DNA from: Desulfobacteraceae bacterium
Lineage (GTDB): Bacteria; Desulfobacterota; Desulfobacteria; Desulfobacterales; Desulfobacteraceae
Assembly (NCBI GenBank): GCA_024225635.1
Contig: JAAEMK010000863.1
Coordinates: 1 to 49,423, forward strand
DNA: 49,423 nt
Reading direction: 5' to 3'
Under the pieces are notes generated by a model, which saw nothing but the letters and a program-made list of their open reading frames with translations, was not told the origin of the DNA and searched no databases. Below, piece after piece: positions 35,934 to 44,556 of the stretch (the first letter of the stretch is position 1; every line of letters starts with the position of its first letter). Both the position numbers and the translations under genes were made by a program.

Positions 35934-36410
35934 ATGCTCAGTAAGAATACAGGTAAATCGACTTTGGTTAAACGCTCTTCAATAATTTTTATTTTTTCTA
36001 TCGCCGTCACTGTTCTTACAGGTGTTAATGCATTTGCTCAGCATTACCTGAATCACGGGATCAGAGACAGTTTGACCCATAAGGAAAGAATCGCGCTGAT
36101 ACATGATGAATATCGGAATTTGAGCTGGTATGAATTGAAAAACAGGGTAAAAGCCCTGGAGAAGGTATCCCCTTACACAAACCCGAAGAAAATGGAAAGC
36201 GGAAGTTTTCGCGCCCGCTTAACCATCTCCGAAAAAGCAAATCTCATCATGGAGGAGAATAGAAATCTTATGCACCATGATATTCCGAGAATACGCAGGA
36301 TAGCAAATAAGGCACAGACTTTTTCACATCCGGGCAAAGATTATATTTATGGCGGTTTTCGTGAAAATTTGAGTTATGCTGAAAAGAGGCAGCTGATTAA
36401 CGAGGAGTAG
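35934..36410 (+). CDS. Secreted protein with internal repeats, perhaps truncated
   Basis: 158 residues from ATG 35934, with GAAAGGA upstream. A signal peptide is clear: basic KSTLVKR, hydrophobic SSIIFIFSIAVTVLTGV, cleavage after AFA. The rest holds a repeat of about 50 residues: RDSLTHKERIALIHDEYRNL, then FRARLTISEKANLIMEENRN, then FRENLSYAEKRQLINEE, where the chain ends. Each unit has a segment with P, Y or H and a glycine before the next. The third unit is cut off near its start, so the protein may have been shortened by a stop (TAG 36408-36410). No family is recognised. It sits between the two copies of the marR control region and is probably periplasmic or extracellular. Confidence 0.65.
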   Translation: MLSKNTGKSTLVKRSSIIFIFSIAVTVLTGVNAFAQHYLNHGIRDSLTHKERIALIHDEYRNLSWYELKNRVKALEKVSPYTNPKKMESGSFRARLTISEKANLIMEENRNLMHHDIPRIRRIANKAQTFSHPGKDYIYGGFRENLSYAEKRQLINEE

Positions 36411-36561
36411 CAAAGATTCGCAACTGAATGTATGCAACAGCCATTTTTTTATCTTGTCCCGGAGGGTTTACCGCGAAAGTTTCTCCGGGACAAAATATAC
36501 TTCCTGTTTCAGGGGGAGGGATATCGGGAAAATTTTTTCCGGCGCTGAAACCAATTATTCG

Positions 36562-36590
36562 TTGACACATATACCGAGTCTCGTTATATT
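36562..36590 (+). promoter_or_regulatory. Sigma-70 promoter of marR
   Basis: TTGACA (36562-36567), 17-base spacer, TATATT (36585-36590). It lies 36 bases before the marR start and is collinear with the promoter of the decayed copy at 35400. Confidence 0.7.
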
Positions 36591-36626
36591 CTGTTTTCGA
36601 ATAAAATAACCGTATTGGGAAATGAA

Positions 36627-37076
36627 ATGGCAAACGACAAAATATCAGACGACCAGATCAGCAGTTTTAACCGGGCCTTTCATACGCTTTGGTTTAAAAT
36701 TATGACCAGCAGACCTGAATCAAAATCCAAAGAACTGAAAAAACTCACCTTTTCAGACATTCATGTGATCAGCATTGCATATGAGGAGCCCGATATCATT
36801 CTGAAGGATATCAGGGAAAAACTCAGACTCCCCCAAACAACGCTGAGCAGCATTGTTGCTAAACTTGAAAAAAAAGAACTTCTTCAAAGGGTCATTAATC
36901 CCAAAGATTACAGGTCTTTTTCACTTAAGGTTACAGCCAAAGGAAAAGAATTGATGGAAGCTCATATGAAACTGGATTATGAGCAGAATCGACATATTTT
37001 GGAATCCCTTGAAGCAAGCGAAAGACAGGAGTTTATCAGGTTGTTTGCCAAGGTGGCTGATAAATTTAATTTCTGA
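36627..37076 (+). CDS. MarR-family transcriptional regulator
   Basis: 149 residues from ATG 36627 (MANDKISDD), chosen because the decayed copy aligns from this codon; a TTG twelve bases earlier is an unlikely start. The winged helix is at about 40-110: LTFSDIHVISIAYEEPDIIL, IREKLRLPQTTLSSIVAKLE (recognition helix), ERVINPKDYRS-type wing seen as QRVINPKDYRSFSLKVTAKG. MarR proteins bind palindromes and are released by small aromatic or phenolic ligands. It is followed by a strong terminator and then the molybdopterin gene, its probable target. Confidence 0.9.
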   Translation: MANDKISDDQISSFNRAFHTLWFKIMTSRPESKSKELKKLTFSDIHVISIAYEEPDIILKDIREKLRLPQTTLSSIVAKLEKKELLQRVINPKDYRSFSLKVTAKGKELMEAHMKLDYEQNRHILESLEASERQEFIRLFAKVADKFNF

Positions 37077-37086
37077 TGAAGTGATG

Positions 37087-37133
37087 CCGGGCAAAAAGCG
37101 GGGTTCAGTCCCCGCGAAGCCCGGAATTTTTTT
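37087..37133 (+). terminator. Rho-independent terminator of marR
   Basis: Nested stems CCGGGC (37087-37092) with GCCCGG (37119-37124) and GCGGGG (37098-37103) with CCCCGC (37110-37115), followed by AA and seven T. It separates marR from the molybdopterin gene. Confidence 0.85.
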
Positions 37134-37138
37134 ACCAC

Positions 37139-37157
37139 ATTACAACGAAGTTAGCAC
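37139..37157 (+). repeat. Conserved 19-base element, copy 2
   Basis: ATTACAACGAA-G-TTAG-C-AC, 103 bases before the molybdopterin gene. It is the counterpart of 35568-35586 and a candidate regulatory site. Confidence 0.55.
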
Positions 37158-37259
37158 TAACTCATTGTAGATCATTTCGACTTCCGTTTTTTTCTAAAAA
37201 AGTAAGACGCTGGTTGTAACGAGCCATCCAAATACAATTTGTAATAAAAGGAGTTAAAC

Positions 37260-39647
37260 ATGAGTGATATGGACACAGACAAAACAATAACGTCAAAAAA
37301 AATCCGAACCTATTGCGCTCAATGTTTCAACAATTGTCCTGCCGTGGCACATGTTGAAAATGGAAAATTCACCAAAGTGACACCGGACAAGGCCCATAAG
37401 TTTTACAGGCCCCTTTGCCCCAAAGGTCTGGCCGGGCCCGAGATGGTGTATAATAGTGCAAGACTCGAGTATCCCCTCAAGCGCACCAATCCCAAAGGCG
37501 CTGATAATCCCGGATGGAAGCGCATAAGCTGGGAAGAGGCATTGGATACGGTGGCTGATAAAATGCAAACTATCAAAGACCGGCACGGGGCGGAGGCCTT
37601 TGTGTTTTCACAGACCAATGCTTCCGCTCCCCTGTGGGAGATATCCTCATTTATAAGGCGGCTTTCCAACATCTATGGTACACCCAACCATATGACCACA
37701 ACCCATATCTGCAACTGGCATAGGGACAATGGGTCGGCGTTGACCTTTGGCAAACCCGGAGACGATTTTGCAGCTGGGTGGCCGGATTTCAAAAACAGCA
37801 AAACCATTCTTATCTGGGGAAATAATCCCAAGGCCACGATGAATGCCTTCAACTGGCAAATCAAGGCCGCAAAAAAAAATGGGGCCAGGGTCATTGCTGT
37901 TGATCCCCGGTTAACGGATTTTGCCGCCAGGGCGGATATCTGGCTGCAGGTTAAACCGGGAACCGACGGAGCCCTGGCCCTGGGCATGATTCATCTTATG
38001 CTGAAACATAAACTCTATGACGACGGCTTTGTGCGAAACTGGACCAATGCCCCTTTATTGGTAAGAAACGATACCGGGGATCTGCTCCGGGTTTCTATGG
38101 TGGAGCCTTCCGAGACAAACCGGGATATGTTTTACGTGGTGGATGAGGCGAACAAAACGCCTGTCTCCCTGACACCCGGATCGAAATTGGATTGCTCCCC
38201 CTGCCTTGAGTGGAACGGGGACATTAAAATGGCCGGCGATAAACCTGTTGGATGTAAAACGGTTTTTTCACTGCTCAAGGAAGCAGTGGCAATCTATACG
38301 CCTGGGTTTGTCCAGGCCCATACATCCGTTTCCGGCGAACTTCTGGAAAAAACGGTCCGTATGGTTGCGAAAAATGGGCCGTCATGCTGGTTTTCATTTA
38401 ACGGTGTGGAACAAAACCTGAATGCCACCCAAACCAACCGGGCCATATGCACGTTTTACGCACTTACCGGGGACTATGACAAAAAAGGCGGCAATGCTGT
38501 GCACTCCCTTGTTCCCCCCCTGGCCTTTCCGTTTGGTTTTGAGTTTGTCACGCCGGAAATGTTTAAAAAGAATATTGCCTTATCCGCGCACCCTTTGGGG
38601 CCGGCCGGAACCATTATGTCCGTTCCCCACTACCTGATATGCAAAGCCATTGAGGAGGCCGATCCCTATCCGGTAAAAGGACTCATCGTGTTTGGGGCAA
38701 ACACGGTTTCAGCCCTTCCGGACAGCAAAATGACGGCAAACGCGTTAAAGAAACTGGATTTTCACGTTCATATCGACCTGACCCTTAATCCCACCGCGGC
38801 ATTGGCCGATATTGTCCTGCCGTCAACAACATTCTGGGAGACAGGGCGTATCGGATATCCCCTTGAATTCCAGGGAAATAAATGGGTATTGCAGTGGCGT
38901 GAGCCTGCGGCAGCGCCACGGGGTGAAAGCAAAGACGAGCTGTGGATCATTTTCGAGCTTGCCAAACGCCTGGGGTACTCTGATAAATTCTGGAACGGAA
39001 ACCTTGATACCGCGTTTGAAAGCATGCTGGAACCACTGAAAATCAAGCTGAGAGATTTAAAGAGCGCTGACGGCGGAATCTTTATCCAAAGGCCCTTTGA
39101 GTATCAAAAATACAAAAAGAGCGGCTTTGGTAATATGTCCGGCCGTGTAGAACTGTTCTCGCAGCATTTGAAAGAGATCGAACAGGCACCCATTCCGGAA
39201 TGGAAAAATCCCTATGACATTTTCCGGAAGGCCGGAATCGATAAATCCGAGTATCCGTTTATCCTTATCAATTCAAAACTGCGCGGGTATTGTCAGTCTC
39301 AACACAGGGCCATCCCATCCTTGAGAAAACAAAATCCCCATCCGTTCTTGGAGATCAATCAAAAAAAGGCAAAAGAGATGGGTATTGTCCAGGGAGAGAC
39401 GGTCATTCTGGAAACCGTGCATGGCAAAATAACCCTGGAGGCCAGGCTGGGAGATGGTATTGCCCCGGATGTCGTCTGCACCCAGCACGGGTGGTGGCAG
39501 GCCTGCCCTGAACTGGGGTTGCCGGGCCATGACATCTACTCATCCAAAGGCCCGAATGTGAATCTTTTGTACAAGAACGATTTTGTGGATCCAATCAGCG
39601 GATCGGTTCATATGCGGGGCTTTCCCTGCAACATTAAAAAACATTGA
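37260..39647 (+). CDS. Molybdopterin (Mo/W) oxidoreductase-family protein, acetylene-hydratase-like
   Basis: 795 residues after AAAAGGAG. C19, C22, C26 and C53 (CAQCFNNC ... PLCPKG) bind a [4Fe-4S] cluster, and C151 (THICNWH) is in place to ligate Mo or W. The molybdopterin-binding parts (WGNNPKATMNAFNW, VDPRLTDFAARADIWL, C-terminal QHGWWQACPE) are present. The overall plan, single subunit without signal peptide and with a cysteine Mo ligand, resembles acetylene hydratase and its many uncharacterised relatives. The aspartate next to the second cluster cysteine in acetylene hydratase is a phenylalanine here (F23), so that reaction is unlikely. No iron-sulfur or membrane subunit is adjacent. 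It is probably controlled by the MarR gene upstream. Confidence 0.85.
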   Translation: MSDMDTDKTITSKKIRTYCAQCFNNCPAVAHVENGKFTKVTPDKAHKFYRPLCPKGLAGPEMVYNSARLEYPLKRTNPKGADNPGWKRISWEEALDTVADKMQTIKDRHGAEAFVFSQTNASAPLWEISSFIRRLSNIYGTPNHMTTTHICNWHRDNGSALTFGKPGDDFAAGWPDFKNSKTILIWGNNPKATMNAFNWQIKAAKKNGARVIAVDPRLTDFAARADIWLQVKPGTDGALALGMIHLMLKHKLYDDGFVRNWTNAPLLVRNDTGDLLRVSMVEPSETNRDMFYVVDEANKTPVSLTPGSKLDCSPCLEWNGDIKMAGDKPVGCKTVFSLLKEAVAIYTPGFVQAHTSVSGELLEKTVRMVAKNGPSCWFSFNGVEQNLNATQTNRAICTFYALTGDYDKKGGNAVHSLVPPLAFPFGFEFVTPEMFKKNIALSAHPLGPAGTIMSVPHYLICKAIEEADPYPVKGLIVFGANTVSALPDSKMTANALKKLDFHVHIDLTLNPTAALADIVLPSTTFWETGRIGYPLEFQGNKWVLQWREPAAAPRGESKDELWIIFELAKRLGYSDKFWNGNLDTAFESMLEPLKIKLRDLKSADGGIFIQRPFEYQKYKKSGFGNMSGRVELFSQHLKEIEQAPIPEWKNPYDIFRKAGIDKSEYPFILINSKLRGYCQSQHRAIPSLRKQNPHPFLEINQKKAKEMGIVQGETVILETVHGKITLEARLGDGIAPDVVCTQHGWWQACPELGLPGHDIYSSKGPNVNLLYKNDFVDPISGSVHMRGFPCNIKKH

Positions 39648-39888
39648 TGACGGTGGTAGAGATCGCTCCGGAATCGCCATTAGCAGGAGATACATCAAGC
39701 GGAGACATTCATGAATGCTTGACGCAATTAATGAACATGTGTTACCTAAACGAATGCTCATTTAACACTGAAATGTTTATTGTTTTTTTCAGCAAAGTAT
39801 CACCTGGGGCAGATGAGAGAGGGAGCGGCTGATCAAGATTTGAAAAATGGCATCTGCATATATCACATCCCATTCAACGAGGTAATTC

Positions 39889-40713
39889 ATGAAAGCATTT
39901 GACAATCAGATGGTTTATATAACGGGCGGCTCCAGCGGTATCGGCCTGGAACTTGCTAAACTGTTTTCTTCCCTTGGCGCTGACATTCTCCTGGTGGCCC
40001 GGAACAGTGAAAAGCTTGAGACCGGAAAACAGCTTGCGGAAAAAGCAAAAAAGAACTCCGGACAAAAAATCATGACCCTTTCCGTTGATGTCAGCGATCA
40101 TCGGGATGTGTACGGCAAGATGCAGCAGGCCGTAATGGAATTCGGCGCTCCCGACATTCTCATCAACAGCGCGGGCATCAATAAATACGCGGACCATTTT
40201 GAAAACATCAGTAATGAAATGTTCAATGAAGTAATGAATATAAATGTGAACGGTGTCAGAAATGTAACCCATGCCCTGCTGCCCGCCATGAAGGAAAAAA
40301 AGGGGCATGTGGTCATTCTGTCCTCGGCGGCAGCCCTGTTCGGCATGTTTGGTTATACGGCATACGCCACATCCAAGGCTGCGCTGATGGGCTTTGCCGA
40401 AAGTCTCCGGTATGAACTAAAACCCTTGGGCATGCCTGTCACGGTGCTCTGTCCCCCGGAAGTGGATACGCCCATGAATCTGGATGAGGTCGAAACCCTT
40501 CCCAAAGAAGGAAGGGCAATGAAAAGCATGGGAGGATTCCTCATGCCCGACCATGTGGCAAAGGTCATCGTCAAGGCCATTGCAAAGAAACAATATTTTG
40601 TAATCCCCGGCCGTTCAACGGCATTACTCTATTTTTTCCACAGGATCTCCAATGGATTCCTGAGCAGGTTTGTATCTGATTTCGTGGTGAAAAGAGCGAC
40701 ATTTGAAAAGTAG
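39889..40713 (+). CDS. Short-chain dehydrogenase/reductase
   Basis: 274 residues after ACGAGG. TGGSSGIG (12-19) binds NAD(P), NSAG is at 93-96, and S146, Y159 and K163 form the catalytic set (YTAYATSKAA). The C-terminal hydrophobic stretch TALLYFFHRISNGFL suggests membrane association, as in 3-ketodihydrosphingosine reductase-like and other lipid-acting SDRs. It lies 241 bases after the molybdopterin gene on the same strand; a shared pathway is possible but there is no overlap or clear read-through. Its substrate is unknown. Confidence 0.9.
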   Translation: MKAFDNQMVYITGGSSGIGLELAKLFSSLGADILLVARNSEKLETGKQLAEKAKKNSGQKIMTLSVDVSDHRDVYGKMQQAVMEFGAPDILINSAGINKYADHFENISNEMFNEVMNINVNGVRNVTHALLPAMKEKKGHVVILSSAAALFGMFGYTAYATSKAALMGFAESLRYELKPLGMPVTVLCPPEVDTPMNLDEVETLPKEGRAMKSMGGFLMPDHVAKVIVKAIAKKQYFVIPGRSTALLYFFHRISNGFLSRFVSDFVVKRATFEK

Positions 40714-40749
40714 TTAAGAGGAGTCGGGCTTTCCTCATGAGAGTTCCTT

Positions 40750-42729
40750 TCAGTTTACTTCGAAGGAATGCTGCTGAAGAAATTCCCAGTAATGGACAAG
40801 ATCACTGAAAATCAAATCACCGGTCATGCCAAGTTTCATCCAGGGGCCGCCATTCTTTCGTTTTTTAAAATTTCGCAAATCGACAGTCCATCTTTCCTCT
40901 TTACCTACCCAGCCGATCTGCACCGGACGGGTTATGGAACCCAGATACTGGAAAATCCTTTTTTCCTCGATCACCATCCGCTTTGGCGGCTGATCCACCA
41001 ACGGGGGCACCCTCAATGCTTTGTGTATCATTTTCCTGATTTCGGTTTGGCCCACAGGCTCCTCGATGACTGCCGGGAACCCCTTTACGATCAGTGGAAT
41101 ATGCATCTGAATATTGTTAAGGTGATGTCCGTGACCGAGAAAGCCTCCATCAAAAAGACTCTCGCCATGATCCGCGACAAGCAGCAGCGCCATATCACCG
41201 TCCAGGGACTCTTTAAGACGGTTTATTATCTTTCCTGTAACTGCATCCACGTTGGCTATCGCATTAAGGTATGTTGTAACCACCCTATCCCGGGTCCGGG
41301 GACCTATCTCGGATCTGGGAATCAAAGATTCTGTAAGGATGGGCTCAATGCCGTGATGCAGGTAAGGGAAATGCGCATCCTGCAAATTTATGTAAAGGAA
41401 AAGAGGTCTTTTATCCCCCTTGCGCTCATCGAGAAAATCCCCTAACCGCTCGTAAACGACCAGGCCGGGGACTGTCAGACTGGCTGGAGATGAAAATGCA
41501 TAACATCTGCGATTGAGATCACTGCGGGCGTCATAGAATCGATCAACCCTATCCATGCCGGTTGCTCCGGCAATGTTTCCAAAAGACTCATTTTCTCCCG
41601 AGAAGCATGCCGTCTGGTATCCATTCGCCTTGAAATCATCAATCAGACTTCCAGGCGCAGCCGGGTTCAACGGATCTCCCAGGAAAAGTGATTTCAAACC
41701 TCCCGTCGTGTATCCGTTATGGCAAAACGCCCATTGTGCGGACACGCCTTCGGCGGCGATTTTGTTGATATTAGGACTAACCTCCTTACCCTCTATTTTC
41801 CGAAAAAGGTTATCCGCTCTAAAGCTTTCAAGAACAAAAATTACGAAATGGGGACGCCTGTTAAATACAGGAGACTCTACCGCATCATCCGGTTCCGGTA
41901 AAAAACCGGCCGGCAGATCTCCCATAATACCGTTCTCGTCCACACCATTTCCCGGTATATCAGGGGCATATGGATAAATCTCAGCATTCATGGAAGCCGG
42001 ATCACGTGGGATACCAAAAACGCCTGTGCCGTCCCGGTCCCAGTCCGTAACATTTTTCAAAGTCTGCCGAATGCTCCAGGACGCAGGAAACCTGCCAAGC
42101 GTTATATTCAATACATCCTTTTTCAGGGAAGCATATGCGACCAGAAGGAAGGCGCCTAAAATGAATACGCATGAAATGGATAAACCCGAGATCCTGCGCT
42201 TCTTTGACAAGCTTACAAAAGGGACCCATCGCAGCCAAAAACGAACAAAAACGGAAACTGTCAGGAAAAACAGAAAAATGCCAAGCACCGGCCATAACAT
42301 ATAGCTGTACGAATTGGTAAACATCATCAACAGAGAATCATTGGAAATTGCCCTGAGGAGAAGGAAATTAACCGTATTCCCAAAATACCTGCTAAGCTGA
42401 TACCAGAGCACATCGGTAACAACCACAGGAAGAAATGCCAGGAAAAGGGCAAGGGACAAAGTATGGTGCATCGGCCGGTTCCATCGGCGGCCAATCCACA
42501 ACACCGGTTGAAAAAAAATCGACGCAACTGCCATATTGGCCAAAAAAACAGTAACGGCCAACAGAATTATGTCAAAGATACCGACTATGGGGGAGGCAAG
42601 AAAGCCACCTGTCAGAAAGCCACTTTTGCGGTTAACTATAAGAAGTTCAGCGGCAGTGAGCATCAGGGAAAAAAGACAAAAAAATATAACCGATGATCCG
42701 TCCGGCTTGTTTGTATTGACTGTTCTCAT
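40750..42729 (-). CDS. Membrane sulfatase-fold protein (LTA synthase/phosphoethanolamine transferase-like)
   Basis: 659 residues. Five membrane helices in the first 220 residues are followed by a large extracytoplasmic sulfatase/alkaline-phosphatase-fold domain: FVIFVLESFRADN (metal ligand), CHNGYTTGGLKSLF (threonine nucleophile region), LFLYINLQDAHFPY, LLLVADHGESLFDGG and GHGHHLNN. This architecture transfers phospho-head groups such as phosphoglycerol or phosphoethanolamine to surface glycans or lipids. It stands immediately downstream of epsI and exosortase on the same strand (20 bases), so a role in the surface layer handled by that system is likely. Confidence 0.85.
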   Translation of the reverse strand: MRTVNTNKPDGSSVIFFCLFSLMLTAAELLIVNRKSGFLTGGFLASPIVGIFDIILLAVTVFLANMAVASIFFQPVLWIGRRWNRPMHHTLSLALFLAFLPVVVTDVLWYQLSRYFGNTVNFLLLRAISNDSLLMMFTNSYSYMLWPVLGIFLFFLTVSVFVRFWLRWVPFVSLSKKRRISGLSISCVFILGAFLLVAYASLKKDVLNITLGRFPASWSIRQTLKNVTDWDRDGTGVFGIPRDPASMNAEIYPYAPDIPGNGVDENGIMGDLPAGFLPEPDDAVESPVFNRRPHFVIFVLESFRADNLFRKIEGKEVSPNINKIAAEGVSAQWAFCHNGYTTGGLKSLFLGDPLNPAAPGSLIDDFKANGYQTACFSGENESFGNIAGATGMDRVDRFYDARSDLNRRCYAFSSPASLTVPGLVVYERLGDFLDERKGDKRPLFLYINLQDAHFPYLHHGIEPILTESLIPRSEIGPRTRDRVVTTYLNAIANVDAVTGKIINRLKESLDGDMALLLVADHGESLFDGGFLGHGHHLNNIQMHIPLIVKGFPAVIEEPVGQTEIRKMIHKALRVPPLVDQPPKRMVIEEKRIFQYLGSITRPVQIGWVGKEERWTVDLRNFKKRKNGGPWMKLGMTGDLIFSDLVHYWEFLQQHSFEVN

Positions 42730-42749
42730 TTGAGGTATCTACTCAGATC

Positions 42750-43388
42750 TCAAGATTTCTGCAGGTTCAGGTTTGAAAAATAATCAAAAGCGGCAAATAA
42801 CAGGGACTTGATGACAGGGTCCATATCCCCTGGTTTTTCCCTTTCGGTGCAGTACGCAAAAAGAAACGTAAATGGTTTAGAATCGCCCATAAGCATCATT
42901 GGAATCCGACTGAGCAGGAATGTATATGGATTGCCGACAGTTTCCTTTCCATAAAAGAGAAGATAAAACACCTTTTTATTTTCAACAGTTCCGGTCAGGT
43001 GAAGGACATGAGCCTTTACCCTGACATTCCCATCACTTAAAGTCTTAATCACGTAAGTCCTCTCCGACCAGTTTCGTTGAAGAAGGCCTCGTTCGGGAAA
43101 ATGAAAAAGAGGTCTCCCGTCATACCCTCTTACAGCAAAAAGAGTAACCGTACGTCCGGAATTATCAGTATAAATTCTCTCCATCCAGTCCCCGGTTCTA
43201 AAACCGTTTTGGATGACTTTGCCTTTCCGCGCCGTAGCAATTCCCTTCATGCCGGCGAGTTCCTTCGGCAACGATTCAACCATACGCTCCGTCAAGACGG
43301 GAACTCCCTTGTAAAACCCGGACACTGTTGGAATCAAGGCAAGAAGTAACAGAGAGAGGACCACCCAGGTGTATTTATACGAGTTCAT
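42750..43388 (-). CDS. EpsI-type exosortase-associated protein
   Basis: 212 residues from ATG 43388, with AAGGGAAAG before it; upstream frame overlaps exosortase. One N-terminal membrane helix (TWVVLSLLLLALIPTVSG), then an extracytoplasmic domain with LPKELAGMKG, RTVTLFAVRGYDGRPLFHFP and a C-terminal helix. The length and the four-base overlap with exosortase identify it as EpsI, a partner of exosortases in exopolysaccharide loci. Function in detail is not known even for the family. Confidence 0.78.
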   Translation of the reverse strand: MNSYKYTWVVLSLLLLALIPTVSGFYKGVPVLTERMVESLPKELAGMKGIATARKGKVIQNGFRTGDWMERIYTDNSGRTVTLFAVRGYDGRPLFHFPERGLLQRNWSERTYVIKTLSDGNVRVKAHVLHLTGTVENKKVFYLLFYGKETVGNPYTFLLSRIPMMLMGDSKPFTFLFAYCTEREKPGDMDPVIKSLLFAAFDYFSNLNLQKS

Positions 43389-44263
43389 TTGCTTTCCCTT
43401 CGGAGAATCTTCTCCACCGTAAAACCGGTGGGGAGCCTTTGAACTATCAGCAGACATGTCTGAAAACCGATGGCGACAAAATATGCCAGATAACCGGACA
43501 GCGGATGTAAAAACGTATCAAGAATTGCGCTGCCGTAACGCATTATCATAAGAGAGAGCATGATGCAGCGGAGTATGTTAGCGCACAGGGCAACCGGAAA
43601 AGCAACAACCAGAAGCACAATCGACCTGAAAAGCCCTACGGGCCAAAGATAGACGGCAATTCCTGTAAAAGCCACTGTAGCCGACAACGTTGCGAATCCG
43701 CTACAGGGATTGGCGATATTGACGGATCCGCCTGGAAAAAAAAGCTCTGTTCCCATGCGTAGAACCGGAATACTAATCACTCTGATGAAATTTTCCGTTC
43801 CCATGGCGCTAAGTTTCCTAAGCACCAGCAGGACAGGCTGACTTACAGCTGAAGGAATGGGTATCATGAAGCAAAGAAGCAGCAAAGGAAACAAGATAAT
43901 ACGGGTCCGTGAACGTCCCATTAACAATAAGGAGATACCGATTAAAGCCGGAACAATGGATACGGCGGATAAAATCTGGGACCAGAGCCTCGTGTCTATA
44001 ACGTGCATGATAAGCGCCGGGACAAGAAACAAAAAACCAAGCGGACTACCTTCTTCTGCGCCCTCGCTGTCATTGGATCTCAACTGCCGCCAAATGATAT
44101 ATGCGGATACGAAAGGGATCAGTATGCCATGGGCATTGTACCATATTCCCATCATCCATCTTTCCCACAGCCAGGCAATTGTTGGTGCATAAACTGCGAT
44201 AAAAGCCAGCATGACCATAAAAACTGATACAATGTTCATTGATTTGATCAAAGTACGATTCAT
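43385..44263 (-). CDS. Exosortase (EpsH family)
   Basis: 292 residues from ATG 44263; the ribosome site is weak and an ATG eight codons later is possible. About eight membrane helices. The catalytic set of exosortases is complete: C187 (NPCSGFATL), R232 (ANILRC) and H253 (TFLHPLSGYLAYF). Exosortases cleave and anchor PEP-CTERM proteins to the envelope. No protein with a PEP-CTERM tail was seen in this window, so the substrate must be elsewhere or this is an EpsH-type used in polysaccharide export. It is followed by epsI and the sulfatase-fold gene. Confidence 0.9.
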   Translation of the reverse strand: MNRTLIKSMNIVSVFMVMLAFIAVYAPTIAWLWERWMMGIWYNAHGILIPFVSAYIIWRQLRSNDSEGAEEGSPLGFLFLVPALIMHVIDTRLWSQILSAVSIVPALIGISLLLMGRSRTRIILFPLLLLCFMIPIPSAVSQPVLLVLRKLSAMGTENFIRVISIPVLRMGTELFFPGGSVNIANPCSGFATLSATVAFTGIAVYLWPVGLFRSIVLLVVAFPVALCANILRCIMLSLMIMRYGSAILDTFLHPLSGYLAYFVAIGFQTCLLIVQRLPTGFTVEKILRRESK

Positions 44264-44556
44264 AAAAGCTGATTTACCAAAATTAAAGGATTCTTTTTTT
44301 CCCCTATTGTTTAACACGTCACAAAAATCTGAGATTGTCAAACAAAATCCCACCCCGGACCTATGATTTTCATTTAAAGGCTATGCAGCCTTACATTGTA
44401 TCTTTCATAATTGTTATTATTTTCTTGACGAGCCCGGGTTGAATTTGTAATTGGAACTTATAAGTGTCATAATCATGGCTAAGTAATACCTGTTCACAAA
44501 CACCCCTTTGTTACCAACTCGATTCAACGCCACGACGACATCGAAAGGAAAAAATC

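Noticed and set aside
37260-39647. True acetylene hydratase
   Set aside because: The aspartate following the second cluster cysteine is replaced by phenylalanine, so only family-level naming is used.
39644-39832. 62-codon ORF after the molybdopterin gene
   Set aside because: No ribosome site and no recognisable pattern; it overlaps the preceding stop by chance.
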